A DNA stretch of 64,000 bases from Lactarius indigo (lineage: Eukaryota > Basidiomycota > Agaricomycetes > Russulales > Russulaceae). Position numbers and translations under genes: made by a program. The stretch's first letter is position 1. Every line of letters begins with the position of its first letter. The notes below the pieces were generated by a model. The model was not told the origin of the DNA and ran no database searches. It saw only the letters and a program-made list of their open reading frames with translations. Shown here piece by piece: positions 46,901-54,122 of the stretch. The DNA is taken from positions 1,116,001-1,180,000 of the forward strand of contig JAFKAC010000008.1 in the NCBI GenBank assembly GCA_025766275.1. Direction: 5' to 3'.

Positions 46901-48633
46901 AGGCGCGACAGCTGGCCCAGACCCTTATCAAAAAGGCCCAAGACAGTTGGGTGAAACACCGAGACACCCCGAAATATCAAATAGGCGACCAAGTGTGGTT
47001 AGAAGGAAAGCACCTTCGAACCAACCAACCTACAGCAAAACTCGCGGCGCGACGCCACGGCCCTTTTAAAGTCATTCAGGTGATGTCCCCATACAATTAC
47101 CGTCTCGAACTTCCCACACAGTGGAGCATCCATCCGGTGTTTCACATAGATCTTCTCACGCCGTACAAAAGTACGACCATGTATGGTGAAAATTTCCCTC
47201 GACCGCCACCGGATCTCGTGGAAGGGGAAGAAGAATATGAAGTCGAGGCCGTTCTGGACTCACGGCATTTCGGTCGCCGCAAGAAACTCCAGTATCTCAT
47301 CAAATGGAAGGGATACCCTGACTCGGAGAACCAGTGGGTCGATAAGGATGACGTTTTCGCCCCGGAAGCCATAGAGGCGTATCAAGCGGCCCGAACGGCC
47401 ATGCGAAGGCTTAAAAGCAAGGACGAGGAATGTCAGGGAGAGTATCACTCCTATCTTCGATCCCTCTCTACGTCTATGCCCACCTCTCCTCTCAGACATG
47501 TCACCACGGCGATCCTCCTCGACCAAGTCGCACAAGACGCCGCCAACCTCATCGAAGACGACGAAGAAACCGTGGTTCAACAGGTCCAGCTCACTCCGTA
47601 CACACCTGCAGACATACGAGCGGGGCATATCACCGCTCAAGAATGGGCTAATGTCCTACAGAGGTTCCCCGACCCGACTCGCCAGCCCGACGACGAGCAG
47701 CAGCATGCCGTCCCTCACATCTTCCGAGACGACAACGGCAATCGAGAACCCATTGCCGTCATCCCCCCAGGTGACGACCTCATCGGCACGCGGGGAATTC
47801 TCCCTGCCGATCGTCCCCTCGAAGACCCAACAGGAGTTAGAAGCAGCGGAGGATTGGCGGAGGATGGCGAAGGAGTGGGCCGACGAACAGTTGCGCTTAG
47901 CGCAGAAGAGGTTGAGCGAGTTGCGGCAGCGCAGGCAGCGTTCCCTCACGACGAAGCTCACACTGACGACGAGGATTACTACCCGGTCAGACACCCCCTC
48001 CTTCGAACGCACAGCCACCCTACTGATCCCCGAATCACCCCGTGGCTCGTCCACTCCGACGGAACCGCCATGTCTCGAGGACGTGTGCGACTGCCCGGCG
48101 TCGCACTTCACACCCCCATCACGCACGACGACGACCCTGCGCAGGTCCTTGCGCCTGAAGGGTTCAGGGCGAATCGACAGCCCCATTACATTCACTTCCC
48201 CATCACCGGGCCCGACGGCGTAGAGAGGAACGCCAGTCACGTACAAATTGTCGGAGGTGCGAATCCCTTTGTGTTGGGACTCATCCCCGGTTCCCCCCAT
48301 CTCTACGGCAAACCCCTCTACGCTCACCCGATGCTATCGGCTGCGGGACGCGCCTTCATCGCCCACGAGGACTTGGTCATCCTCGCCTCGGACAAGATCA
48401 CGGACCGTGCGCTTAACCGCATCGGGGACGAGTCCCTGACGGCGGAGGTGACACGATATCGTGCGGCTGCGTATGAAGAAGAGCGGCTCGCAGCTCGTAT
48501 TCGCCAACTCCAGGCTATGCGGCTGTCAGCAAGGGACGACAAAAGGGACTGCATTTATCGACTCGAGAGGGCTAACGTATTCGAGAGGATCAGCGACGAG
48601 CAGTCCACGTGGACGGCACGAGACTTTCGGTGA
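43822..48633 (+). CDS. Pol polyprotein of element A (PR-RT-RH-IN-chromodomain plus C-terminal extension)
   Basis: Reached by a -1 frameshift from gag. Residues numbered from 43822. Protease active site LVDSGATDNF (about 70), RT catalytic box VYMDDIGIA (about 423), RNase H LEVDASGFAVGAVLLQ (about 573), integrase HHCC finger (HPGISRTQRIVERHYWW ... CADCQRNK, about 790-825), DDE core (LDFITKL, then HPRTDGQSER with the Glu downstream), and a chromodomain (EYEVEAVLDSRHF ... YLIKWKGYPDSENQWVDKDD, about 1138-1190) that should guide integration to methylated-histone chromatin. After it comes an unusual extension of about 400 residues with no recognised domain, ending with a coiled-coil-like segment (YEEERLAARIRQLQAMRLSA). 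All catalytic residues seen are intact. Confidence 0.93.
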   Translation: MAHRGRKRTRRGEGFDTTRLVGKRGFSERLNPSAWVRALNCNSVIMTRFRSLRIPVSIRTNYRMADIRALVDSGATDNFIHPNFAAKMGIGTQPLTQPRKIWNIDNTENKAGSITRFTDLDVYAKGYHRTMRFLITDLGNEDVVLGYPWLATYEPTINWRDAVIHEEVMPIVISTQDSLNRHTVIASALTDEQKEAIVLEMDEEDTYLRATTSTELAIKAKTEEKPTELPTEYLAFQKLFSEEASQRFPPARPWDHAIDFKPGTPSAIDCKIYPLTQEEEGKLKEFLDEKLKQGYLRPSMSPYASSFFFVKKKDGKLRPVQDYRVINSHTIRNQYPLPLIQDLIYDLSNAYIYTKLDIRWGYNNIRIRDGDQEKAAFKTKFGLFEPTVMFFGLTNSPATFQTMMNHIYRDTIAKHELRGTVIRVYMDDIGIATREGSTSADHVAAVTDVLRVAQDHDLYFKLEKCLFHQPRMDYLGVILEKGVTRMDPVKVRGIKDWPTPTKVRDVRSFLGFCNFYRLFIRGFATHARPLNRLTRKDAEWKWGDDEDRAFKTLKRLVTEEPVLAHPNLQDQFELEVDASGFAVGAVLLQKKNDGRKHPIGYYSATLNEAERNYDIYDLELLAIVKALRHWRPLLAGSPHKIKIFSDHLNLQYWKTPQKISRRVAREVLELMEYDFEIHHIKGKNNGRADALSRRPDYNQGEDDNQGVVVLPPEIFVRVANAARASETHPLLQQPRRTQDPTTIKAWVDAHQLKQIEGEWYKDGKLVITGPMTAYRAIIHDHHDLPVHGHPGISRTQRIVERHYWWPRLRRDVYEYVTGCADCQRNKVNTRPTRAPLHPITTIADAPPFHTIALDFITKLPASQSYDSILTVTDHDCSKASIFIPCNEEITAEETAILYVNHVFKRFGLPRKIISDRDPRFTSKFTKEVCRILGIRQNISTAYHPRTDGQSERTNQWLEQYLRFWANERQDNWAAYLPIAEFAHNNWPHEHTKQSPFMLLMGYNPIADWTDKPSPIPNVITRLTQLKEARQLAQTLIKKAQDSWVKHRDTPKYQIGDQVWLEGKHLRTNQPTAKLAARRHGPFKVIQVMSPYNYRLELPTQWSIHPVFHIDLLTPYKSTTMYGENFPRPPPDLVEGEEEYEVEAVLDSRHFGRRKKLQYLIKWKGYPDSENQWVDKDDVFAPEAIEAYQAARTAMRRLKSKDEECQGEYHSYLRSLSTSMPTSPLRHVTTAILLDQVAQDAANLIEDDEETVVQQVQLTPYTPADIRAGHITAQEWANVLQRFPDPTRQPDDEQQHAVPHIFRDDNGNREPIAVIPPGDDLIGTRGILPADRPLEDPTGVRSSGGLAEDGEGVGRRTVALSAEEVERVAAAQAAFPHDEAHTDDEDYYPVRHPLLRTHSHPTDPRITPWLVHSDGTAMSRGRVRLPGVALHTPITHDDDPAQVLAPEGFRANRQPHYIHFPITGPDGVERNASHVQIVGGANPFVLGLIPGSPHLYGKPLYAHPMLSAAGRAFIAHEDLVILASDKITDRALNRIGDESLTAEVTRYRAAAYEEERLAARIRQLQAMRLSARDDKRDCIYRLERANVFERISDEQSTWTARDFR
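43885..43900 (+). promoter_or_regulatory. Two tandem -1 slippery heptamers at the gag/pol overlap
   Basis: In the gag frame, G GGA AAA lies at 43885-43891 and G GGT TTT at 43894-43900. Both match X XXY YYZ in the right phase, and a slip of -1 leads from gag into pol before the gag TGA at 43910. Confidence 0.65.
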
Positions 48634-48651
48634 GTCTGGAGTCTCACGCTG

Positions 48652-48663
48652 AAAAGGGGGTGA
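48652..48663 (+). other. Polypurine tract of element A
   Basis: AAAAGGGGGTGA directly before the 3' LTR, primer for plus-strand DNA synthesis. Confidence 0.8.
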
Positions 48664-49109
48664 TGTTACGAATCAGCGCGTTGTACCCTTACTGTACCGG
48701 TTGTGGTTACGGCTGTAAGGTATATTAGTCACGGACTCGGGGTTTACGATAGGAGTTAGGCGTTGAGAGATGACTCGATCCTAGTACAAGTAGTAGTAGT
48801 ATTAGGATTGCGGTACTTACGCGATACGTTGGACGCTACGATACGACGACTCATAGCAGCGCTTGAAAGCCTGCTTTTCTTGTATTTAAGGTAGCTGCGG
48901 AAGACCAAGATACGCCATCTTGGTCTTCTTCAATCGTCACTTCTTGTCTATCCACGTCTTGTTGCGTCCTCATTAAGGAGGAGTGCCTTTGCCAAGATCT
49001 CAAGTGTCTGTGCACATCTTGATTCCGCCTTCGAGCCATACGCCTAGAGCGTGATCAGCTAAGTCGCCTTGTCAAGCTCAAGTCGAGCTAACGTCGTGAC
49101 GGCGTTACA
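48664..49109 (+). repeat. 3' LTR of element A
   Basis: 446 bp, identical to the 5' LTR by eye except T48984 for C41753. Confidence 0.95.
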
Positions 49110-49114
49110 CCAAG
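49110..49114. repeat. Target-site duplication of element A, right copy (CCAAG)
   Basis: Same five bases as 41428-41432. Confidence 0.95.
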
Positions 49115-49223
49115 TCGCCAAGTCGAAAAGTTCTTACCAAACGTCTTCTGCCGTGAACACTCAACGAATTACAACAGAAGGCAAAGCAACGGGTAAGTGG
49201 CAAGAACGCAACTGCCTCGTGCG
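49115..49223 (+). pseudogene. hAT-related gene, continuation after element A
   Basis: When joined to 41432 (one TSD copy removed) the frame continues KSPSRKVLTKRLLP, then a TGA stop, then TLNELQQKAKQRVSGKNATA. The motif PSRKVLTKRLLP is what hAT-derived proteins of this type carry after VENPEW. The fragment ends where the LTR of element C seems to begin. Confidence 0.55.
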
Positions 49224-49998
49224 TGTAGCGGTATGACTTATCGCGTACAACTAGACCAAGGGAAGTGTTAGTGAACTGAACTGGTAACACGCTCAAGCCT
49301 AGCGTGGAGACAAGTCACGCGCCGAACGTACAGTCACTGCGGAGATTATGCACACGTGAGACCTTTATACAAGGTCAAAGGCAAGGTGATCACGCAGTGG
49401 CACGCTGAGTGGAGAACCAAGAGGACAAGTTAACATTGGAGAAGTGAGGGAATACAAGAGAGATACATACCTGAGTGGAGAACCAAGAGGACAAGTTGGT
49501 TCCACTCAGGACGCTACATGAGGGTTTATATACATTGCTGCGGCTGAGTTCGAATTACTATAGAACCTTGTTACTAAAGGTACGTGTAATAGTAATGAGT
49601 CAGACGCTGACGCGTTGTATTTATTAATAGCGTTATCTATTGTGCTGACTGATGCACAGTCATTAACGCTGACAGAATAATGACGTGTCCTTATCTATGA
49701 GTCACAACCCTATGACAACGTAGTCTAGAACTATCTAGAATGTTCCCTGCTTATCGTCCAATGAGAAACTACTGTACTAATGAGGAAGGTGACCTAAAGA
49801 GGTAACTCCTAGTAAGGAAGTTACTATCCCAGGGTCACGTGCTTGTGGGTGCACATGTTGGCATCACGTGACTAACCATCTTATCATATCTAATGATAAG
49901 GATTTGGACGTTTGAGCACAATGTTGGAGACTCGTATCCTCACCAAATAAATCCGTAAAAATACGGAAAAATAGGGCTGAAATAGAGCGTCCGTGACA
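49224..49998 (-). repeat. 3' LTR of element C (low-coordinate border approximate)
   Basis: On the minus strand it begins TGTCACGGACGC at 49998, right after the polypurine tract. The other end is placed at TGTAGCGG (49224) because the hAT-like coding sequence stops there. It contains a TATATAAA promoter box (about 49520) and two copies of a 27-bp direct repeat (49405-49431, 49471-49497). Confidence 0.55.
49405..49497. repeat. 27-bp direct repeat inside LTR of element C
   Basis: Identical copies at 49405-49431 and 49471-49497, starting CTGAGTGGAGAACC. Confidence 0.9.
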
Positions 49999-50010
49999 TC
50001 ACCCCCCTCC
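49999..50010 (-). other. Polypurine tract of element C
   Basis: GGAGGGGGGTGA on the minus strand between the pol stop codon and the LTR. Confidence 0.75.
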
Positions 50011-51001
50011 TTAAGGGTCGACGTCCGCGTTGGCCAAGGTGTCCACATGATGAGCTTGCCAAGGTAAGGACGCGTAAATAAGAGCCGCTATTTTTCTAGG
50101 CGCGCCCGGGTTTGAGGAATGGAATTCCTTAACCGCATCAGGGGCATGCGCTAGATTTTTAGCTGGTTCCCAAGTGTCCTCACCCTCACCGTATCCTTTC
50201 CAACGGATGAGGTATTTAAGAGTACGACCAAAGAGTCTGGAATCTCTTATATGGTCAACTTCGTACTCTTCTTCTCCTTCGACCGTTACTGGATCGGGTG
50301 GTGGAGGCGTAAGCCCATTGACTTCGTTTCCTTTATAAGGAGAGAGACGGTCTACATGAAATACATCATGGATCCGTAATGCAGGGGGTAATGCAAGCTT
50401 GTAGTCGACATCACTTATGACTTTAGTGACTTCAAATGGGCCCAATTGCTTTGGTCCCAGTTTGGATGACTGCTGATGTATCTTTATTTGTTTAGCTTGC
50501 AACCAAACTCTATCCCCGACGTTAAAGGAATATGGCTTAGTCCTTTGTTCAACGTCTGTCTGCATTCGCCTTTTACTTAGGCGTAGAGCCGCCTCCGCAT
50601 CCTTTCGAGCGGAAACTAAGTGCTGAAGGCGCTTATCGAGCAATGGAATACCCGTAGGTCTACCAGCAGGAATAGTGAAGTCAGGCGTAAAGCCGTATAG
50701 TAGCTCAAAGGGTGTATGACCCGTAGCTGAGTTGAGCCTACTATTGACTACGAATTCTGCTGTAGGAAGCAGGTCTGCCCAATCATCTTGTCTCTTGCTA
50801 ATGAACATGCGCAAATATATCTCAACTTCTTGATTCTTGCGCTCAACCTGTCCATTAGCTTGAGGATGATAGGCTGTGGTTAGACCTGCGTCTATTCCGA
50901 GTCGCTTATAGAGGGCACGCATGCTTCGCGCTGCAAATTGGGGTCCCCTATCGCTTATGACTTTGCGAGGGATCCCGTGCAGGGGGAAGACTTGCTCAAA
51001 G
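50011..51001 (-). CDS. Pol C-terminus of element C: integrase and chromodomain, partial
   Basis: Open on the minus strand from the junction at 51001: FEQVFPLHGIPRKVISDRGP (integrase core, first part missing), TTAYHPQANGQVERKNQEVE (catalytic Glu region), then the GPF/Y-like module (KLGPKQLGPFEVTKVISD), then a chromodomain (EEYEVDHIRDSRLFG, LKYLIRWKGYGEGEDTWEP). It ends about 60 residues after the chromodomain. The N-terminal domains (protease, RT, RNase H, zinc finger) are not in the window because element B inserted here. No internal stop codons are seen, so the element was fairly young when it was split. Confidence 0.85.
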
Positions 51002-51459
51002 TGTCACGAACCTATAAACCTGGTCGTGACTCAAGGCGCTTAGGACCGGACCGGGCTTATGTCATCAGCTTCCTAAAGGGGAAATCCGAAATCGGAGTTT
51101 GAATTTCGCTCTCCGACGGTCACGTGATGTGTCACGTGATTACTCTGTCTTTCCAAGTCACATGTGTACATGCACGTGTATCAATCAACGATTGATCGTT
51201 TATCGATCAACGAAGATAATCAACCAAGTCACAAGGAACACGTGTTCTAATCACAGGTTCCGCAGCTGCTGCGGAATCACGCCACTATGGCGCAATATGG
51301 CGCCATCGACTGCGGCGCAGTCGTACCATGCTTATCCTGTATTCTGATTGGACAGTATTAATATCTCGTCTCTGGAATGTTCCAACCCGCAGTATTGCGC
51401 AGCACTCGTGGACAGGCCCTAAGCCTGCCCTAAAGTTACGCACAGACCATTCCCTGTAG

Positions 51460-51467
51460 TATATAAG
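51460..51467 (+). promoter_or_regulatory. TATA box in LTR of element B
   Basis: TATATAAG; transcription would start near 51490, so only a short piece of the LTR is transcribed at the 5' end. Confidence 0.65.
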
Positions 51468-51482
51468 CTAGCTCAATCTATC

Positions 51483-51503
51483 GGACAGTCCCTCAGACTG
51501 TCC
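51483..51503 (+). other. Hairpin at the presumed 5' end of the element B transcript
   Basis: Perfect inverted repeat GGACAGTC / GACTGTCC with a five-base loop, about 20 nt after the TATA box. Confidence 0.65.
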
Positions 51504-51507
51504 ACTT

Positions 51508-52989
51508 GTGACATCTTCCCTCTTGCCTCTCAGCTCCTTCGAGTGCCCCACCTTGTGTGCGCCACTATCTTCTTTGAGCCAAGAACGCCTCCTCTTCGCC
51601 CACGTCGACACCCTCTCCGTCTCTACCTCGCCCGCTGTCGTCTTCAAACGTACCCCTCGCTGTCGAGTGACAGTGAGTTCACCACACTTGGACAGTCTCT
51701 CCAATAGACTGACCTCGGGCTTCCCAGTGACTGACTATACCTACGAGTACGACTTCTCGCAGTACGGTCAGTGGGACGGAGACTCTGCCAGCTACCAGTC
51801 AGAGTTCGACAACCAAGGTAGCCCCCTCGACTTTTCCCGTACCTCCCCTGTCCCCTCCTCCTCTGCTGTCCGTCTTGACAGCCTCCGCTTCACCGCCCCC
51901 TACACCCCCGCCACCTTTGGTGGTGACGAGCCCCCCGCCCCTGTTGCCCTCGTTCGGGACGCAACCCCCGAACTAGTTTACCCTTACGCTCCGGCTGAAG
52001 AAGCCACCCCTCGTCCATCCCCTCGTCCCTTGTCCCCCAGCACCGCCCAGTTCTACCAAGAGGTCCTTGAGATCATCGACCTCAACGGGAACGTCGTCCC
52101 CTTGACCCCCGAACCCCGCGCCGAGTCTGCGCCTCCCCCCCGAGTCCCGACCCCCCGCCCCCCTATCTCCCTTCGTGGCTCTCCTTCGCCACCTCCTGTA
52201 TTTCCTCCGACTCCTCATCGCTCTCCGTCTCCTGTTCCGGTCCCCTCCCGCCTTGCGACCCCCGACTCGCCAATTGACTACGAGCGAGTAGCAGAACAAG
52301 GCCCCGTCTTTCCTCCGGCCCCTCACCCCGAACAAGAGAACCTCCCTCCCCTCGGCCCCACCGCCTACCAGGCCCCTCCTTGCCTCCTTTCCCAAGGAGA
52401 ACACCCCCACCAGTACATCTCCATCGTCACCCCCCAAGGAGAATCTTGGCGGCCCGCTTCCACGACCCTCCGGGAACTGATTAGTAGAGTTCCCCTCGCC
52501 ACCTCACTCGCTAATTTCCCTCCGGTCTTCCCTTCTGTTACCCCTTTCCGTCTCCTTCCCCCTCACGTCTACACCCTTTTCCTGCGCAACGTTGACCCCG
52601 CTCAACACCCCGACTTTCCTCCCTTATACATCTGTTCCAAGGCCATCTACGACCTTCCCTCCCCTGACACCCCCCTCGGAACTATCCGATACGATTTCAG
52701 GGAAGGACTGAGACGTGCCTTCGCCCCCCTCGCTAACGTACACAGGGCCGGATATATTGACTCTCTAGTGACGCTAGAGATCCAGGACTTTTTGGACGGG
52801 AGAATCGTTACCACTTACGGACACTTGCGCTTCTCTTTTAACGGACTTATTTACGCTCACCAGCAGGCTTATTTCTTTGAGGACTTGGTTCGTTCTGCCC
52901 CTCATCTTCTTGCCTACTGTCTTTCGCCTCGTATTCCTGCCAACCCCTTTAGTTTCATTTCTACCTTTCCCGATGACCAGCCACTTTAG
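51508..52989 (+). CDS. ORF1 of element B, about 490 aa, no ATG
   Basis: Open from the end of the LTR to the TAG at 52987-52989, with no Met codon at all. A GTG at 51508 is only the most 5' near-cognate codon considered; the real start is unknown. The N-terminal two thirds are Pro/Ser-rich (FPPTPHRSPSPVPVPSRLAT). The C-terminal third looks folded (PPHVYTLFLRNVDPAQHPDF, REGLRRAFAPLANVHRAGY, LEIQDFLDGRIVTTYGHLRF, LIYAHQQAYFFEDLVRSAPH). Codons strongly favour C in the third position, which supports translation. I recognise no family. It could be a structural or movement-like accessory protein, but that is open. Confidence 0.6.
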   Translation: MTSSLLPLSSFECPTLCAPLSSLSQERLLFAHVDTLSVSTSPAVVFKRTPRCRVTVSSPHLDSLSNRLTSGFPVTDYTYEYDFSQYGQWDGDSASYQSEFDNQGSPLDFSRTSPVPSSSAVRLDSLRFTAPYTPATFGGDEPPAPVALVRDATPELVYPYAPAEEATPRPSPRPLSPSTAQFYQEVLEIIDLNGNVVPLTPEPRAESAPPPRVPTPRPPISLRGSPSPPPVFPPTPHRSPSPVPVPSRLATPDSPIDYERVAEQGPVFPPAPHPEQENLPPLGPTAYQAPPCLLSQGEHPHQYISIVTPQGESWRPASTTLRELISRVPLATSLANFPPVFPSVTPFRLLPPHVYTLFLRNVDPAQHPDFPPLYICSKAIYDLPSPDTPLGTIRYDFREGLRRAFAPLANVHRAGYIDSLVTLEIQDFLDGRIVTTYGHLRFSFNGLIYAHQQAYFFEDLVRSAPHLLAYCLSPRIPANPFSFISTFPDDQPL

Positions 52990-52993
52990 ATAA
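52973..52993 (+). CDS. Six-codon minicistron starting at the only leader ATG
   Basis: ATG at 52973 begins MTSHFR and stops at TAA 52991-52993. It overlaps the end of ORF1 in another frame and ends inside a small hairpin. It is the only AUG between the inferred transcript start and the gag AUG. Confidence 0.35.
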   Translation: MTSHFR

Positions 52994-52997
52994 GTGG
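52981..52997 (+). other. Hairpin enclosing the ORF1 stop codon
   Basis: CCACTT / AAGTGG with a five-base loop that contains the TAG of ORF1. Confidence 0.5.
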
Positions 52998-53014
52998 TTA
53001 TATATTTGCCTTGT

Positions 53015-53034
53015 CTTGAAACGAGTGTTTTAAG
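53015..53034 (+). other. GAGT-loop hairpin 1, after ORF1
   Basis: Stem CTTGAAAC / GTTTTAAG (one G-U pair) with loop GAGT, in the gap between ORF1 and OR2. Confidence 0.6.
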
Positions 53035-53076
53035 TGCAACGCAAAGTAAGTAAGTGTTTACTTATTTGGGTTTTGG

Positions 53077-53098
53077 ACTTAAATCGAGTGATTTAAGT
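53077..53098 (+). other. GAGT-loop hairpin 2, at the start of ORF2
   Basis: Perfect stem ACTTAAATC / GATTTAAGT with loop GAGT. The 3' arm contains the TAA that precedes ORF2, and it ends on the first bases of the ORF2 frame. Confidence 0.7.
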
Positions 53099-54080
53099 GC
53101 CGCCTTCTACTCCATTTACCTTCAACTTATCTGAAGAACAAAGGCTCGCACGAGCCCGAGTTAACTTCGAGTCCCACAGGCAGCGGCAACTTGACCGCTA
53201 TTACCCCGTCACTTCCACCTACGACCTCATCGATAACCCCCGTCTTGACTGTTGGACGGAACCCCCTACCGCCTTACGTACCCTTATCGACCTCTTTGAC
53301 TTTGGAGAAGTCATCCCCGAAAGGGTTTACCACGAGTTTATTGACAATCTTTCTGAAGTCGTTAAGGCTGCCGACGAGCAACTCCTTTATTGGCATCTTT
53401 CAAACTCCGTCTCTGCCACCAACCATCCAACAGACCAACTCCTAGTGTGGACCAAAAGCGACTATCTTTGGTTTGTCCACGTCCCCCCTCGTCGTGACCA
53501 CTACGTCCAGCAACTCGAAGACGGTTTCTCTCTTCACTTTGTTGACCGACTCCGCCTCACATACCAGGAAATACAGATTTCCTTCCAAGAAATTCGAGTG
53601 ATCATTCACCCCGACTCCACCCCCCGTCTAGTTATCTCCGATAGTTCGGAGTTCACTTACTCCTTCGCCACCTCTGTGTGGGAAACTACCTTGTCAAACC
53701 CTGACCGGAACCTTGTCAACCCAAGTATCTGGCACTACCCCCCTTCGACCTCTGACGACCCCGAGTTAGTATCAATCCTCAACGCCAGAGAAACTTTCCG
53801 GACTCCTCCCTTGCTCCGCCGGATTACAGATCGGCTTCCCCCTAGTTCCCCCAAAACTGAAGACGAATCTTCAGACTCCGACGTCTCCCTGCATAACGGA
53901 GATACTAACCAGCCGCCAAGTCCTAACGACGGTTGGGGACCAACTCTGACCTCCGGCCCCTGTTGGTGCTCTCAAGAAGTTTGCACCTGTGGTTATCGTC
54001 CTAACACCCCCCCGACACCCCCCAACGTAGTGTTGTGGTCCCCTGGAGTTAACTATCTACCTTATAGAGAAAAGGTTTAG
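53097..54080 (+). CDS. ORF2 of element B, about 327 aa, no ATG
   Basis: Opens directly after a TAA in hairpin 2 (first codon GTG) and runs to TAG at 54078-54080 with no Met codon. The product looks folded in the middle (TALRTLIDLFDFGEVIPERV, HEFIDNLSEVVKAADEQLLY, LVWTKSDYLWFVHVPPRRDH, DGFSLHFVDRLRLTYQEIQI) and has an acidic linker (SPKTEDESSDSDVSLHNGD) and a Cys-rich end (CWCSQEVCTCGYRP) that could bind metal. No known family. Expression must come from a non-AUG codon, reinitiation or recoding. Confidence 0.6.
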   Translation: MPPSTPFTFNLSEEQRLARARVNFESHRQRQLDRYYPVTSTYDLIDNPRLDCWTEPPTALRTLIDLFDFGEVIPERVYHEFIDNLSEVVKAADEQLLYWHLSNSVSATNHPTDQLLVWTKSDYLWFVHVPPRRDHYVQQLEDGFSLHFVDRLRLTYQEIQISFQEIRVIIHPDSTPRLVISDSSEFTYSFATSVWETTLSNPDRNLVNPSIWHYPPSTSDDPELVSILNARETFRTPPLLRRITDRLPPSSPKTEDESSDSDVSLHNGDTNQPPSPNDGWGPTLTSGPCWCSQEVCTCGYRPNTPPTPPNVVLWSPGVNYLPYREKV

Positions 54081-54100
54081 ATAGTATAGATTGTTGAGAT

Positions 54101-54122
54101 AAATTTTACGAGTGTAAAATTT
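54101..54122 (+). other. GAGT-loop hairpin 3, at the start of ORF3
   Basis: Perfect stem AAATTTTAC / GTAAAATTT with loop GAGT. As in hairpin 2, the 3' arm holds a TAA and ends on the first bases of the next ORF. Confidence 0.7.

Larger units (their letters stand above)
41433..49109 (+). mobile_element. Element A: complete Ty3/gypsy chromovirus
   Basis: A full-length 7,677-bp LTR retrotransposon. Two 446-bp LTRs (TG...CA ends) flank a self-priming-type PBS, a gag with a zinc knuckle, a pol with protease, reverse transcriptase, RNase H, integrase and chromodomain, and a polypurine tract. The LTRs differ at one base (C41753 versus T48984). No stop codon or frameshift other than the programmed gag/pol change is seen, so the element may be active. 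The chromodomain places it among chromoviruses, and the self-priming signature points to the Tf1/sushi side. Confidence 0.95.
49224..51001 (-). mobile_element. Element C: 3' part of a second chromovirus, interrupted by element B
   Basis: On the minus strand: the C-terminal half of pol (integrase and chromodomain), a polypurine tract, then a 3' LTR. The element is cut at 51001 by the LTR of element B; its 5' part must lie beyond the right edge of the window. Confidence 0.8.
51002..51513 (+). repeat. 5' LTR of element B
   Basis: 512 bp with perfect six-base inverted ends (TGTCAC ... GTGACA). It holds a TATA box near its 3' end and a hairpin in the presumed R region. Confidence 0.85.

Noticed and set aside
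47498..48223. 241-codon frame overlapping pol of element A
   Set aside because: Ser/Thr/Arg-rich shadow of the C-terminal extension; no start context or motif.
51973..52437. Antisense frame in ORF1 of element B
   Set aside because: Gly/Arg-rich mirror of the Pro-rich coding sequence.
53015..54122. GAGT-loop hairpins as Rho-independent terminators
   Set aside because: Eukaryotic host, stems are A/T-rich and lack the G/C stem plus T tract in a bacterial arrangement.
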